Shown here in pieces: positions 43,001 through 53,962 of a stretch of DNA of 64,000 nt. Position numbers and translations under genes: made by a program. Location: assembly GCA_032158295.1 (NCBI GenBank), contig CM063246.1, positions 5,671,491 to 5,735,490 on the forward strand, given 5' to 3'. The first letter of the stretch is position 1, and every line of letters starts with the position of its first letter. The stretch is from Pycnopodia helianthoides (taxonomy: Eukaryota > Echinodermata > Asteroidea > Forcipulatida > Asteriidae). The notes under the pieces are model-generated. The model was not told the origin of the DNA. It was given only the letters and a program-made list of their open reading frames with translations, and did no database searches.

Positions 43001-46000
43001 AAATAAATGTCACCCTTGTGCTATTTTTAGAACATGTATTAAAGCATGTTTATGGAACTTGCAAAGTCTAGATTTTTACCCTCTTTTGCCCTTCAAAATG
43101 TCAACTTGACAGGGATCTTAGAATATTTTCCTTTCGGTTGTGATTAGGGCTAACATTGTCTTTTCATATCTGGTAAGAAAAACGTGGGTGATCGTATGCT
43201 GTTGTGGCAGTGGTGCCTCAAATATTGATTTTTCCCCCCTAAATATCAACTAAAAACTGATTTTTAAGACCCCTGATTTTGGCAACTATGCCCAAACAAA
43301 AAATAACCCGTTTTTATTTTTAGTCTATTCATCATACAAAGTGAAAACGAAATGGATTTTTGACCGTGGACACAAGTCAAGTATTTACGTGAAATGACTC
43401 TGCAGAAACTTTATAACAAGAAGTCTTTAGGAGTAACAATGTCAGTGGGTTTCTTCTTCTACTCAGGTCTTGAATGGCAATTGGTCTTCAAAGGGGTTGC
43501 TGGTACGGGAATTAAGCTGTATGATCTGTGGACTAACACAACCTGGGATAGCGGCTCAGAGGACCAAGGGAACTATCGAAACGAAACACTGTACAATGCT
43601 TGGAAGAATGGAGAGTTGAATATCAAACAGGTGAGTAAGTAATTAACAAAATGTGCAGAAATTTATTAATATTTACTTATTTTTTAGAGCGTCCCTTCAT
43701 ATTCGTTCACTTGGCCCTAGTCGGGGTATACCTGTGTGACTTGACCTGGCCAACGCCAGGGACTAGAAAACGCACTTCGGCCATAGTGAAACAACTAGTC
43801 AAATATAAGCAAAACAAAGACTTGTTTGTGCACAAAGAAACAAATTGATTTTCAGATGTTGGGCAAGTTTGAAGTCTCAATACCCATTACGATGTTGTGG
43901 CCACGTGCAAAGTCGAAGTTTTCACATTTGTTTCGTGAAAGAAACAACAATTAAATGATGGACTAAATAAAACAAAATATACATTTAAACACAGTACCCA
44001 CTTGGCATCATTTTGAATATTTCTTATTAAAAAAATAATTAATTAATTAATTATTTACTTAAAATGGTGTAAAATGATGTAAAATGCCTTGTTTCTAATA
44101 CTCTTTCAGAGCGAAATTTGATACATAACTCATCGGACATAGAATAAATTGGGTCTGTACTTCCCAAAGGGGAATTTTTGCGCCAGCCAAAAGGTCAAAT
44201 TTAATACCGTTTTGAATGAATATCAGTGAAATTCAGGAAAGAAATGAAAATGATCTGTACAAAATTTACAGACCACATTATTTGAAACGTGGCGTCTTTG
44301 AAATTTGTTTTTATTTTGTCAAAATTTGCACTTAAATGGTACTAAAACAGTGGCATTTTACATCGTTTTAATGTGAGGTTAGAGACGTGTAGTTGTTTTG
44401 TCCAACTTTCATAAGGACACTATCTATTTGAAAGTGTATGCATTACTAATCTGAATTTGACCTTGCAGTCCCTCAATTAACAACTATTTCTCTACCATTG
44501 GTTCTTCTCTGGCCAGCCAAATTTCATATACGATCGCTTATTTTTCCGACTATTTACGCAACCATGATAAACCTTCTAATTCCTGAAGCCAACTAACCTT
44601 TTGAAAATCAACTTAAAGAATGGTGTAGGCCTAGATATCAAAGGTCTGCTGGAACATAAGTCGTCACATTTTTAAACACGAGGAAAATATTACTATACTT
44701 ATACCTGGCTTTAGTAATTTGTCCAAACATTTTTGTATCGCGTGGGATGAATGTTCCTTTAAAAATCTTTTTAAATGAGTTTCTGGTAATCGTCGGAGCC
44801 AGTTTCTTGAAGTGGGCGTGACTTACGGTGGGATTTACGCAAATGGTGTTTATTTCAGATTCGGTTCGATGATAGAATCCTGTAAAACAGTTGTTTGAAT
44901 CTCTGTCCAGGTCAACCTGTCATTGTATAACCACACTGAGGTCAAAGTTGAATTGGTATTCAATGGAGTAGACTCAGACATTGTGAGCTGGTTCGCCAAG
45001 GAGCGCCTTGTATCCTCTCCATGGAGTGACCTGACAACAACGGCCACTACAAATTACTTCTCTATCACTGGAGATCATCAGTACGTATACTTTAGCCCAG
45101 CACACGCAAACTATTTAATTTCAAACTCGTAGTTTCCATAACATAACTCCTGGCAATAGTTTACCAAAATTGTGACTGAAACAAACGCTTGAAACTTAAA
45201 AACACTGAATGATACATACATAAAATAATGTTTTTTTTATTTTTGAAAAAAAGTTCAGTATGCTAATTAAAAATTGTAAATTAGAACAACTTTTAAGATG
45301 AGATGGAAAGACAAGTTCGGAGTGAAATCTAAACAGTGTTTAAACAGTTGGAAAAGGTTATACATCTCATTGTCCATTTCACGACTTGTAATCTTCCATA
45401 AAAGGTAGAATTTGTACGTCAATAAATCACTAGATAAATGATGCATTTCTCACTCCCGGGGATGGAATGTGTACTAAAAAACAAAAGATGAAAAGACCAC
45501 ATAATATGCATCGGACTATTGTGTTTGCGAGCGTGTCTACTCGTTGAAACGAAGGAATTTAAGAAAAGGGATCCGGGGACATTGCTAAATAACAATCAAA
45601 GTCCAAGCAATGAACGAACAAAAAGAAGTCTTCGATTTACCGGGTAAACAAACATATTTGTCTGGTGGGGATGGGGCGTGAGCGTTTATAAGGGGAAATT
45701 ATATATTAAGAGAAAGTGTTTTCTGACACAATTTTTCATATTTCAAAAAACAAACGTCGGCTGAGATTGCTGATAAATAAATTACTTGTTGTTCACTTTA
45801 TTATCAGAATGATCTCCCTTATCATTCATTTAATACACAATTTAGGGAAAGCCATCTTGCTCGACGGTTCTTCATCAATAGGAACTATGGCGGCTGTCAC
45901 AATGACCGCGGCTGGCTGGTGGTGCTAGATTCAGAAGGGGTTTGTTCATGGGAGCGATCGCACAGCAGTTATCCCGTCATACTGTACAGCACTCACGAGT

Positions 46001-47112
46001 GTGCATGTATTATGCCTTCCTGGAAGGATACATTAGAAGGTACACAATAGTAATTGTATTAATAAATAAAACGAAAGTTCGCTTTGCTAAGTGTATCAAA
46101 ATACATAATTCTTCCCAACTTTGATTTTGTCCTTTGTCTTTTCAACCTCTTGTGAATAAACCAGGTCCTTCCCTCTATACCCCGCCCCTTTGTCTCCATT
46201 GTTCATCCCTTGCTTTTTCTTTGTGCTTTCTGCCGCTGTCTCTCTTTAATTCTATCCAATTGACTGCTTCTGTTACCCAACGATACCTGCTGTGTTGTCA
46301 TCTAGCCCTCGAGAGGGATTCAGCTAGGGTCGAATCGTCAGGCCAATTACTATTCTTCGCAAAATCTATATAAGCATGGAAAAACAGACACCCCTCCTGA
46401 ATACATGTTCTCATAGCCTTAAATCTACAAATCTAAACACGAGAATGTCCTTCTAACTAATCTTTTTAGTTGAATCTATCAGGTTCACATTTAATATAAA
46501 TTTACCTTTAATAGCAAAACAACTATTTGCTTCTATAGCATTTTTCTGATATTTCAACAAATTTGCGCATTTTTTTTATCTGTCAGGGAAATTAAATGGT
46601 TAAACTGAATTGATATTAATTGCACTGGTGCATTCCCATAATAAACTATTTGTAAATTCAACCTATACTGAAAGAGACTGTGTGGTTGACACAAGGCACA
46701 GACCTCCATAACTGAACGGTTGAACGTAATTGAAATTATTCTGAATGATAATAAAGTCATACATTATCGTTCTAAAAGGTTTTCTCTTTATCGCTGTTTA
46801 AACCGTTTTAACCTGATCAATTTTGATTGTGCTCCAACTAACACGAAGTCCAAATGTTGTCAATACCCTCGTTTTAGCCTGTCGATGATCTGACAGCAAC
46901 GTTAACATATATAAATTTCCAAAAGCATTTTCGAAAAATAAAGAAAGGATAGTGATTGTGAAATGAACAAGCCAAATTAATATAAATAAACTTCAATTTT
47001 CTATATGGTGCTTTTTACCGAGCTGTTTGTTTTGTTGCACTTCTTGTTATTGTTTTCAGCTGGAACGTCGGGCATAGCGGATTACTTGACCATCCACATC
47101 GAGACTGAGTGA
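33775..47112 (+). CDS. Gene 2: secreted PAN/apple-domain protein, six exons, 314 aa
   Basis: Exons: 33775-34089, 40020-40068, 43467-43630, 44911-45080, 45846-46039, 47060-47112; all introns GT-AG, phases 0,1,0,2,1, total CDS 945 nt. Same architecture as gene 1: signal peptide (1-~22), PAN/apple (28-~102), linker (106-121), C-terminal domain (122-314). The PAN part shares little beyond Cys spacing with gene 1, whereas exon 3 differs at 2 of 55 residues. Exon 5 is 12 nt longer and its tail (HECACIMPSW) replaces the HNIGVKWET of gene 1. Three sequons (NTT, NET, NHT) are shared. This is the cleanest functional copy; role is inferred to be extracellular binding. Confidence 0.85.
34090..35285. other. 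Gene 2 intron 1, first part
   Basis: 34280-34345 (minus) has a tRNA-like B box (GGGTTCGGATCCC) of a SINE remnant, which explains the open frame on that strand. The rest is AT-rich and unassigned. No exon seen. Confidence 0.5.
35286..35520. repeat. 19-bp CGAGATT minisatellite
   Basis: About nine head-to-tail copies of CGAGATT(n)AAAAC(n)TAA(n)G, alternating two versions (CCTAACG and GTAAGG endings) so that the higher-order period is 38 bp. It degrades rightward to CGAGATGCGAGATG. The same unit occurs at 9420-9490. Confidence 0.75.
35521..36884. other. Gene 2 intron 1, middle part
   Basis: AT-rich sequence with two similar segments at 36620-36680 and 36795-36850 ('TTTGGCCTTGCACAGTATGATGAAGTGGGG' type), a ~170-bp tandem duplication. 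No exon or element family recognised. Confidence 0.5.
36885..39322 (-). repeat. R-repeat array, inverted orientation, in gene 2 intron 1
   Basis: Minus-strand copies of the repeat at 12138-18240: two modules with heads near 38205 and 39322 (TACAAACACTTAAG ends) and the hairpin array at the left end (36885-37015, GAGGTGTTCGTGCA...GCGCGAAC). DR4-type repeats sit at 38491-38506 and 39109-39124 and CRE-like palindromes near 37478-37497. Both genes thus carry R arrays in the same intron but in opposite orientation. That argues for independent insertion or inversion, not inheritance from the duplication. Confidence 0.75.
39329..39780 (-). mobile_element. Two tandem tRNA-derived SINE-like repeats
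   Basis: 39357-39431 on the minus strand reads GGGCTAGATAGCTCAGTTGGCAGAGCG...CCGGAGGTCGTTGGTTCAAATTCC: good A and B boxes. However the anticodon arm has a 9-nt loop with a T-T mismatch and no U33, so it is a tRNA-derived repeat. A second copy (39648-39770) lacks the D-arm half. Both carry the same flank 'TTGGCGGTCTCCCTATTTTG'. Confidence 0.65.
40020..40068 (+). CDS. Gene 2 exon 2: Ser/Thr linker mini-exon
   Basis: 49 nt from CCTCTACAG to GTAAGC, encoding SGCATEFFESSTQDSQ plus one base. Phases match the flanking exons exactly. Neighbouring intron sequence (GTACCACGCGTTATGATATG before, GTAAGCTGGAAATGAATTTT after) is shared with the other linker copies. Confidence 0.85.
40195..41370. repeat. 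Inverted partner of 9700-10440, in gene 2 intron 2
   Basis: Reverse-complement match to the block upstream of gene 1. It includes a ~550-bp segment (40310-40868) absent there, containing a GGCCGGCGCCGGCGGCC GC-rich palindrome-like stretch (40707-40723). A plus-strand frame (40852-41121) and a minus-strand frame (41369-41136) are preserved in both copies, but no domain is recognised. Confidence 0.75.
41515..41790. repeat. Repeat block shared with 18241-18684 (uninserted version)
   Basis: Same sequence as 18241-18684 but with a single GCTGTCGG where the other has a ~100-bp hairpin insertion. Includes a C homopolymer (41549-41562) at the same relative place. Confidence 0.75.
41791..43466. repeat. 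Gene 2 intron 2 duplicated block (pair of 57190-58660)
   Basis: Colinear with the sequence after the fourth linker exon: 'CAGGAAAAGTTGCAGGTTTACA', 'TCTGATCCAGATATAATTTTATACGGATAT', 'TAACAGGCCGTTTTGTGTTTGGGG', 'TTACGTGAAATGACTCTG'. It ends with TTTCTTCTTCTACTCAG, the normal polypyrimidine tract and acceptor of exon 3. Confidence 0.85.
43467..43630 (+). CDS. Gene 2 exon 3: start of C-terminal domain
   Basis: Encodes GLEWQLVFKGVAG...NAWKNGELNIKQ, with donor CAG/GTGAGT. Intact polypyrimidine tract and CAG acceptor immediately before it. 164 nt. No inverted copy here, unlike gene 1. Confidence 0.9.
43631..44910. other. Gene 2 intron 3
   Basis: Its ends match gene 1 intron 3; the middle ~650 bp (43900-44560) is extra. 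It contains an ATTA-repeat palindrome (44036-44056) and no exon. Confidence 0.6.
44911..45080 (+). CDS. Gene 2 exon 4: C-terminal domain, second part
   Basis: VNLSLYNHTEVKVELVFNG...WFAKERLVSSPW...NYFSITGDH, 170 nt, donor CATCA/GTACGT, phase 2 out. Retains the sequon NHT and the VELVFNGVDSDIVSWFAK core identical to gene 1. Confidence 0.9.
45846..46039 (+). CDS. Gene 2 exon 5: Cys/Trp core, altered tail
   Basis: Acceptor ATTTAG, donor G/GTACAC, 194 nt. RRFFINRNYGGCHNDRGWLVVLD then GVCSWERSHSSYPVILYS, closer to the usual NYGGC..D.GW form than gene 1. After ILYSTH the sequence diverges (ECACIMPSWKDTLE) and is 12 nt longer than gene 1, adding two Cys in place of the GVKWET strand. Confidence 0.85.
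47060..47112 (+). CDS. Gene 2 exon 6: terminal exon
   Basis: After TTTTCAG: (A)GTSGIADYLTIHIETE and TGA (47110-47112). Downstream 'TTTTGGAGTGAGCATATCCG' is conserved with gene 1, so it is part of a conserved 3' UTR. Confidence 0.9.
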
Positions 47113-47466
47113 GACGAACTTTTGGAGTGAGCATATCCGCACCGAGCACGACCTACTGTGGTGTCGCAGTATAAGTATATATTCTCCACGTGTAACACTT
47201 GTACACAATCATGTTAAAGCGTTTTTGTTTGGTCAAAGCATGCGAAGATCCAGGGTGCCGCGGGGTCACGTGCCCCGGTAAAATTTCACCCAAAAAGAGA
47301 GAGAGAGGGGGGGGGGGGGGGAGAAGAATTGCAATTTTTCTCCTGAGCAATACGTTGAAATTTCAATCTGGCTATAAATGATTCTCCTTTATGGGTATAT
47401 TATGGGTACTTCGGTAACTACTTCGGTAACATCTGGCAATGTATTTGTAGCAATGTCAATATTTCA
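47113..47466. other. 3' UTR and flank of gene 2
   Basis: Conserved with gene 1 for ~80 bp, then AGAGAG and G homopolymer tract (47300-47321). No canonical AATAAA seen within 150 bp of the stop. Confidence 0.45.
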
Positions 47467-48050
47467 ATTTAAAAAAAATTATTAGCTGTTTAACCTTTTA
47501 GCCCATTAGCCCAAAGCGATACGCCGTAATATGCGGTAGGAGGAAACGTTTATCAGCTTGTGTTTGGAGAGGGGGAAAAAAGTAGCATAATATTAAAACT
47601 AGATAGTCATTGGTACGCGTTGCAATAGCAATCGTTATATAGATCATTTTTTGTAATTTTCGCCCTTCACAGTTGAATTGCAAATATATTAACGCTAAAG
47701 ATGATGAAATTCTGTAGCTCTAACCAACACCACGCTCACATTTAACAAAAACAACTGAATTTTCGTTCATCATGATGATAATGTCAAAAACTAATGCCTT
47801 GGCAATTAATCAGTATGATCATTTGATGCCAGGTAACTGCCTCCTAAACTGTTAGATTAATTTTAACCTTATGAAACATAACATCCATAGAAATTAGCGG
47901 TAGCCGTTAACGGGAGGCATTTAATGTTCCCTTGGGACTAATCACCTTCGAAATTGCAACAATATGTTAATCAATGACAATGTTAATGAAAAGGACACAC
48001 ATTGTAGGTAATAACAAGCCTTGGGTATCTTTTGAAACTTAACCACGATT
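47467..48050. repeat. Duplicated downstream flank, block beta (pair of 6440-7200)
   Basis: Matches the unit 0 flank along its length with small indels; no coding content recognised. Confidence 0.8.
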
Positions 48051-48879
48051 CCAATTGAGTAATTTACGGCAAGGGTCTTCAAAACTAATTTGTTTTCCCC
48101 AGCAAACTCGGGTGGTGCAGGGACTGAAGGGTTAGCATATGTTATTGCGAAACTTCAACCCTAATTTTAGAATACAATCTTCATCAAAAGTCATTGCAAC
48201 AAAACAATAATATTATGATTTCTTGTTAATGCTAAAGGAACAGTACGTTTGCATGCACACGCCATGTGGATAAAGAAAGTTAACCACGAGATCTCTTTAA
48301 ATAAAATAAAAATTTGTGCACTTAGTACATGTAAGTCTTTTAATTGAGCTATCAGTTAAACAGTAGCTTGTAGCTTGGTTTCTTCCTATCCTTTGATGTA
48401 CCCAATCTACAATCAGCATAATTTAGGGGGGCCCATAGTCCACACGCTAGTATGATTTTTACGGACCCCCTAATGGCCTTCAAGCTTGGTTTTTCTTTTC
48501 TACTGGCTATAGTTTAGTATTTACTGTTCAAATTCAATGTATATATTGTTCACATTCTTGTTGGGATTTAGAAATAAAGTCAAGTTAAGTCAAACGGTTA
48601 TCGGTTGGTGACAGAGGCAACGCCAAAAGAGATGCGGTTTGAGATAGCTTGTCTTTCTCTTCATGTCTCTCTGTAGTCACGGAAACCAGTACAAATGATT
48701 CATTATAAGTTTGCGCCGCATTACCCGAAACACTTAAAACAAAAAAAATATGCTGACGTGCACTAATTGCAAAGTAAAATTTGCTGGTTGCCAAGTCTTA
48801 AAAGCTAAAAACACAAACCAACAAAAATAAATCAATGAAAACACAGGTGCGCTAAACAATCGAGTCAGACAAACACCAT
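48051..48879. other. Unassigned flank
   Basis: No match elsewhere in the window was recognised and no supported ORF. 48400-48560 resembles a unique AT-rich 3' end with AATAAA (48571-48576), but no upstream exon can be linked to it. Confidence 0.4.
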
Positions 48880-51730
48880 TTCTCCAATCTTCAAATATAT
48901 ATTTGAATTTTACGACGTAAAATTACTTTTTGTGGAGCCACATATTGACACAGGATGGAATTTAGACAAATTCGTGACCTCTTGAAAACTTTCTTTGAAA
49001 ACAGAATAGCTAACTTTGTGATTTATGTGACAGATTAAAGAGACATAATTTCTCTAACTTTATGTGGTCATATTTAGCCTCCCTATGTACAAGTTTATCT
49101 ACAATTGCAGGCTCATGATTGTAGATTTTAATTTCTTTAGCTAGAACTATATGCTTTTAAGCATTTTATATAATATTTCCTTTACGTGTGGAATAGCTTA
49201 TTACCCCTATTCGTTATAGAAAAGGCTGGTGACTCAGTATGAATCAGTAACGCACAAACAGATTCTACCTTTAATTAGTTTGTTGTCATTCACATCATCC
49301 CCGATTCTCATTCTTTTGTGGATTTAACCCATTTTTGCAATATTTTAACTGCATATGCCTGAGGCTTTATACATGTGTGATGTAATAATTTTAGTTTAAT
49401 TCAATGATTGTGGCCTGATCTATCGATATGAGGAATGTGTCAGACAGAACGTATTGCGTGTAATTTGCGTGTAAAGTTGGTCACAATCAAAATCCATGAA
49501 AAAAACACTACAAAAAACGATTCCGCGATTTCGGTGGTATTAGGTAAAATTAAACTTTATCTTTCTTGTCGTGGTCTTGAATAAATCCACAAAAAGTACG
49601 TTTTCTTAAGCATGTTAGTACACAATTGATTCTCTTCAAAGTTAATTAAAACGAGTATCTAAACAAACACGTCGTAAAAAATGGAAGTGGCCTTGTCTTG
49701 TAGACTTTCTTCATTTCCCTATAACTTCTGACTGGAATAAGCTACGGAAAAAATAATGGTATTGCTGGAAAGCCAGTGAGTTACTTGTTAACACGGTATA
49801 TGCACAATTCAATTTTATTAAGGGGTCTATATATTCCTCATTTTCGACGGATCGGGTCACTATTACTGTATGCCGAATGCCACAGTTTAAGTTGGAATGT
49901 TTTATAACGTAGTTGGATAATGATCAATAATATAAAACCCATTGGGCACATAACCTCGTGGTCTGTCGTCCAGAGGCGTGCATGCTGGTCATCGTGACTC
50001 TTTTACTTTGATCACAGTGTCCAAAGACAGTACATTCACATAGCTCTGTACAGCGAATGTCTACTTTTCAGTCCAACATAAAAAACTAAATCGGCCTACG
50101 CAGTTTTTCTAGTAAAATCGGATGTTATTTTGCATTGCTTTTCAAGTTAAAGTGTCCCTTTTTGTCAGGAGCCAATCGGGAAAAACTACTTCAAGCACAC
50201 AAGAGGAAAAAATCCTATTTCACTAAAAAGAATTTCCTGTAAGTACATTTTACATTTTTCATTTTATTTTTTTATGATAAATTATTCGTACCCACCGTCG
50301 GTCGTTTCGAGCTCTGTGTACAATTAGAAATAGCCCTGGGTTCGAGTGAACAGTTTTAATGACCGTTCCGCCAATGTTGTTTACAATTGTTCGCCACCGT
50401 CTGTGTCTGCTTATTAAACTGTGCCAATTTCGTCGTAACAATGTTTGAAGATGACAACAGCTTGCCTCCAAAGAAGAGGAATGTATTACAGTAGTAGTAT
50501 AAGAAAGCAATTGTTGCACGCTTGGTGATAGGGTCCATGGGTTTTTGTACACCCTCGGGGCAAATGGCACCCTCGACCTGTGGCGTGTCGTGGCCGAGCG
50601 GATAAGAGCACCGGACTCAAGCTCTGGTGTTTCTGTTCAGCAGAGTGTGGGTTCGAGTCCCAGTCGTGACACTTGTGTCCTTAAGCAAGACACTTAACCA
50701 TTATTGCTGCGTCCTTCGGATGGGACGTAAAGCCGTTGATCCCGTGTGTTGTGTAATGCACGTAAAAAAAACCCAGTGCACTGGAGAAGGGGTTCGCCCC
50801 GGTGTTCCTGGTTTGATTGGCAGCATATTGCGCCACCGCACCTTGTAAACCATTACATTGTGCTATGCAAAGGAATAGATCTCAAACTTCAAAAAGTAGC
50901 TCCACATTATATACATTGTAGGAAAATACTGACTGTTTAAGCGCCTTGAGCGTCACCGAGTGACGGATATGAGCGCTATAGAAGCCACTATTATTATTAC
51001 TTCGCCTCTGGGCAGGTGCCATTTGCTCCCTCAGGTATTACAAATCACCATGGACCCCGTCACAGCGTGCAACAATTGTATAATGTGCGATCATCCAAAT
51101 GAAAGTACAATCGCTGTTTTAGTAGACATTGAACGTACACACGTATGCGAAAGTCTATGTTGAATTAATTAGAAGACATACACTGTATTCGTATTACCAC
51201 TTTTGGAGGAAAAGGTGTGGAAATTGTGTCAAGGTGTATGTCCAAAGTCCATGTCCAAATAAAACAAAGAGTGGTTTCTCAGGGTAGGCCAGACTCCTGC
51301 CGCGAACCACGGCAGGTCGCGCCTGACGCACCCGCTCCTGTTGGTTTTTGACACATAACGTGCCAAATCTACGATGACGCCAGACATTCGCTGTACAAAC
51401 CTATGATATACCCAATTTCCAATAGCGAACTAACTTTACTGGCATTAGTGAATAATGCTTTACCGGTGAGCGTTTTGTCCCTTACTTTGAGTTTGAGATT
51501 CGGCAACCATTGTAAATTGTAGCATTGTAATTAATTAATTGAACACGGGATTGTTGCACCTGATGGTGGTTTTCTTATGTCGGTCAATATGATTTGAAGA
51601 ACCATTATCATTGGAAGATTTTCTACAAGTGTGATGATCAAACTTGCAACAATAAAGTATCCCCCTCTGTGTTATCTAAATTTCTTGACCGATTTTTGCA
51701 AAACTTGCCATAAGTGTTAATTTTACCACG
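48880..51730. repeat. Duplicated downstream flank, block gamma (pair of 7260-8316)
   Basis: Colinear with 7260-8316, with an additional ~1.3 kb (48955-50280) whose counterpart is found after gene 1 (25960-26800). It contains the foldback whose loop received a SINE at 50576. Ends at ACCACGTTTAACATG, the site where the upstream copy has two adjacent TTAA elements. Confidence 0.75.
50576..51000 (+). mobile_element. Full-length tRNA-Leu-derived SINE
   Basis: Head 50585-50672: A box TGGCCGAGCGG, anticodon arm with CAA in CCGGACTCAAGCTCTGG, variable arm, B box GGTTCGAGTCC, closing GTCGTGACAC. Body: 'CTTAAGCAAGACACTTAACC', 'GGGGTTCGCCCCGGTGTTCC', 'GATTGGCAGCATATTGCGCC', then 'AAGCGCCTTGAGCGTCACCG' and an ATT repeat tail. 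The paralogous flank (7655) is an uninterrupted empty site. Transcribed by Pol III in principle; not a tRNA gene. Confidence 0.85.
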
Positions 51731-51811
51731 TTTAACATGATAACGTAAACAAAATGCTTCGGAAATAAAAAGAAAGCATTGAGAAGAAATCAACGAACGA
51801 TCGAGACTGGT

Positions 51812-52075
51812 TAAAGGAACATTACGTAATTGGTTTTTGCTAACAAAACAGTTGCTGGCAGTGTAAGCACTTTATGTAATCCACCATATACATAAACTGA
51901 CAAACCTGTAGAAGTTTGAGATCGATCGGCCTTCTGAGTCACGAGAAAATAGTGAAAAACTGATTACACATTTGCATGAAATCATATAGATTCAACAAAT
52001 GAATAAAACGCTAACTGAGCGATAAACTCCAATCGGAAAATTAGTTTGTTCATTTCTCATCAATTATGGCATTTC
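51812..52075 (-). mobile_element. TTAA MITE, copy 3, truncated and inverted
   Basis: Begins TTAAAGGAACATTACGTAATTGG at 51808 and runs in the opposite sense to copy 1 (GTTTTGTTAGCAAAAACC read inverted, then CACTTTATGTAATCCACC). It loses its far end at about 52070, where R-repeat sequence begins. The unit 0 flank has TTCAACAACC at the insertion point. Confidence 0.75.
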
Positions 52076-52885
52076 AAACATAAATGTATAGATTGAATTA
52101 ATAGCTAAAGTAATTCTCGAGTTATGATTTTTTGAAGTATTAAACTTTGATTTACTCTATTTTGACACCTGATGACGTCATCATGACGTCACATTTACCT
52201 GATGGAGGTTGTATTACGGTCCTAACATGGTGTTAATTAAAAGTTGATCTGATGAACAGAAATTATTGTTTTTACAAGGAAAGTGTTTTTTCTAAGAATT
52301 ACACAAAGGGAAACTTTGACCTTCCGGTACGACCGGAAGTAAAGGTCATGTGAATTTTGCGTCAACTTTTCAAACGTTGCCCATGTCTTGGTCAATCATG
52401 TTGCACGAACACCTCCAAAAAAAAAACCCGAACAAAAACAATGAGTTGTTCGCGCTGCTGCACGAACACCTCAACTAATCTTACATTAAACAGTATAACA
52501 TTTTTCTGTCCATCCAGGGTATCCTAAATGGTGTCAATTTTTTAAACGAAGCCTCACTCTGTGTCGTTTTTAGTAAATTACAAGCTAAATAATTTCAAAG
52601 GAACTGTGCTCCGCGGACCGTGTGCGTGCAGACAAGCGACGACAGTTTTGTATATGGTTTTAGCGCTGTTAAATTGTATATTGCCAACCTAAAGATAATT
52701 CATCTAACATTTGAAAATTTCATAACTCCTATTTGTTTTTTACAATTAATATATCATCGTATGTCTCAACAAAATTTGACAAACGCCAGACAGAGTGTGA
52801 CCACATTTGACCTTGATTTCTTGTTCAAACCAGAAGTTGAAGTTTTATTTTGAAAAATCCAACTCCTGAACCAGACATTGGATTG
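52075..52885. repeat. R-repeat fragments and short hairpin array
   Basis: 52090-52395 is plus-oriented R sequence (GATGACGTCATCATGACGTC at 52171-52190, CCGGAAGTAAAGGTCA). 52399-52475 holds two GGTGTTCGTGCA hairpins. 52660-52885 is R sequence in the opposite sense, with a DR4-type repeat at 52798-52813. This is a junction of two oppositely oriented R pieces. Confidence 0.7.
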
Positions 52886-52889
52886 ATAA

Positions 52890-53960
52890 GCTAAAATTTC
52901 GTCACCGATTCATTCAATCAAATTGCTGCGTTCTTTAAAAGATACTTTGTTTGGGATTTTGTTTATCTCTGATAGACTGTAGCCACTTGCTAATAGTTTT
53001 TCAGATAAATTATTCACTTTGACCAAAAAATCATCTTTATTGTTAGTGTTTCTGGCATAGCAGAGAGTTTCTCCGTATATGAATGCCTTGAAAACATGGG
53101 GGTGTGATGATGCTTTGTGTACGTATTGATAGGTTTCCGTGGGTTTGGTGAAGACCTTCGTGTCCAGAATACCAGTTTCTCAGAACCTATTACCCTTGAA
53201 AATTGTTAGGTCCAGGTAGTTGATTGAAGTATCAGATACCTCAGAAGTAAATTAGAGGGTAGGGTGCATTTATTTCAAAGTATGGATCAGACTCTTGAAA
53301 TTGTCAAGAGTATTGTCATAGATGACGAGGATATCGTCTATATGACACCACCAGGTTAGGATGTGATCAGCTTGTTGAAGGATTTTGTTGTTTTAGATCA
53401 TGTAGTGTGATATCACAAATATCCGGGCCTGCAGTTGAGCCCATGGCCCAACCGATTTTTTGCAAATAGTATTTGTCACCGAAATAAAAGCAGTTTCTCC
53501 CTAACATCGGTTCCAAGATTTTGCGTACGTAATCGGAGGGTGGTTTTGTGAAGGGGTATGGACGGAGGTTGCGGTTGAGAGCATGGCAAACGCTGTCGAT
53601 TGCTTCATTGTGACGGACATTTGTGCATATGGAAACAACATCTATACTCGATTTTTTTTGTGGGAATTTTGAGTTTTCCCACTTTGCACAGTATGTCCGT
53701 AGTGTCGCGTACATACGTGGGTTTTCTGCGGTAACTATTTGAAGGATAAATAGTCCACTAATTCTGATATTGTGGCCGTGGGGCTTGGGCATGATGAATT
53801 CATGAAATAGACACGAATGTGAAATGGGGGACCAGGAGTCTGGGTCAATTTTGTCCTGGGAGTTTTCAGTGTGTGGTAAAGCACAAATAACATAGTTTGT
53901 TTCGTTTTTTACTGAGTTGAAGACAAAGTGACTGGTTAAGAAATGATGGTGTTTTTGATC
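52890..53960 (-). mobile_element. Penelope-like retroelement 2 (RT fragment)
   Basis: Minus strand, ~216-codon frame (54017-53367) with 'SSIDVVSICTNVRHNEAIDSV' and 'YYLQKIGWAMGSTAGP', the PLE RT palm blocks. After a frameshift at ~53370 the catalytic 'WWCHIDDILVIYDNTLDNF' follows, then 'NYLDLTIFKGN' and 'FTKPTETYQYVHKASSHPHV' to ~53060. A different family from PLE 1. No endonuclease segment is seen; it is cut at the R junction (left) and by a SINE (right). Confidence 0.85.
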
Positions 53961-53962
53961 GG

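Noticed and set aside
50585..50672. tRNA-Leu(CAA) gene
   Set aside because: The head is tRNA-like, but it is fused to a long SINE body and ATT tail, has truncated sister copies, and is absent from the paralogous site.
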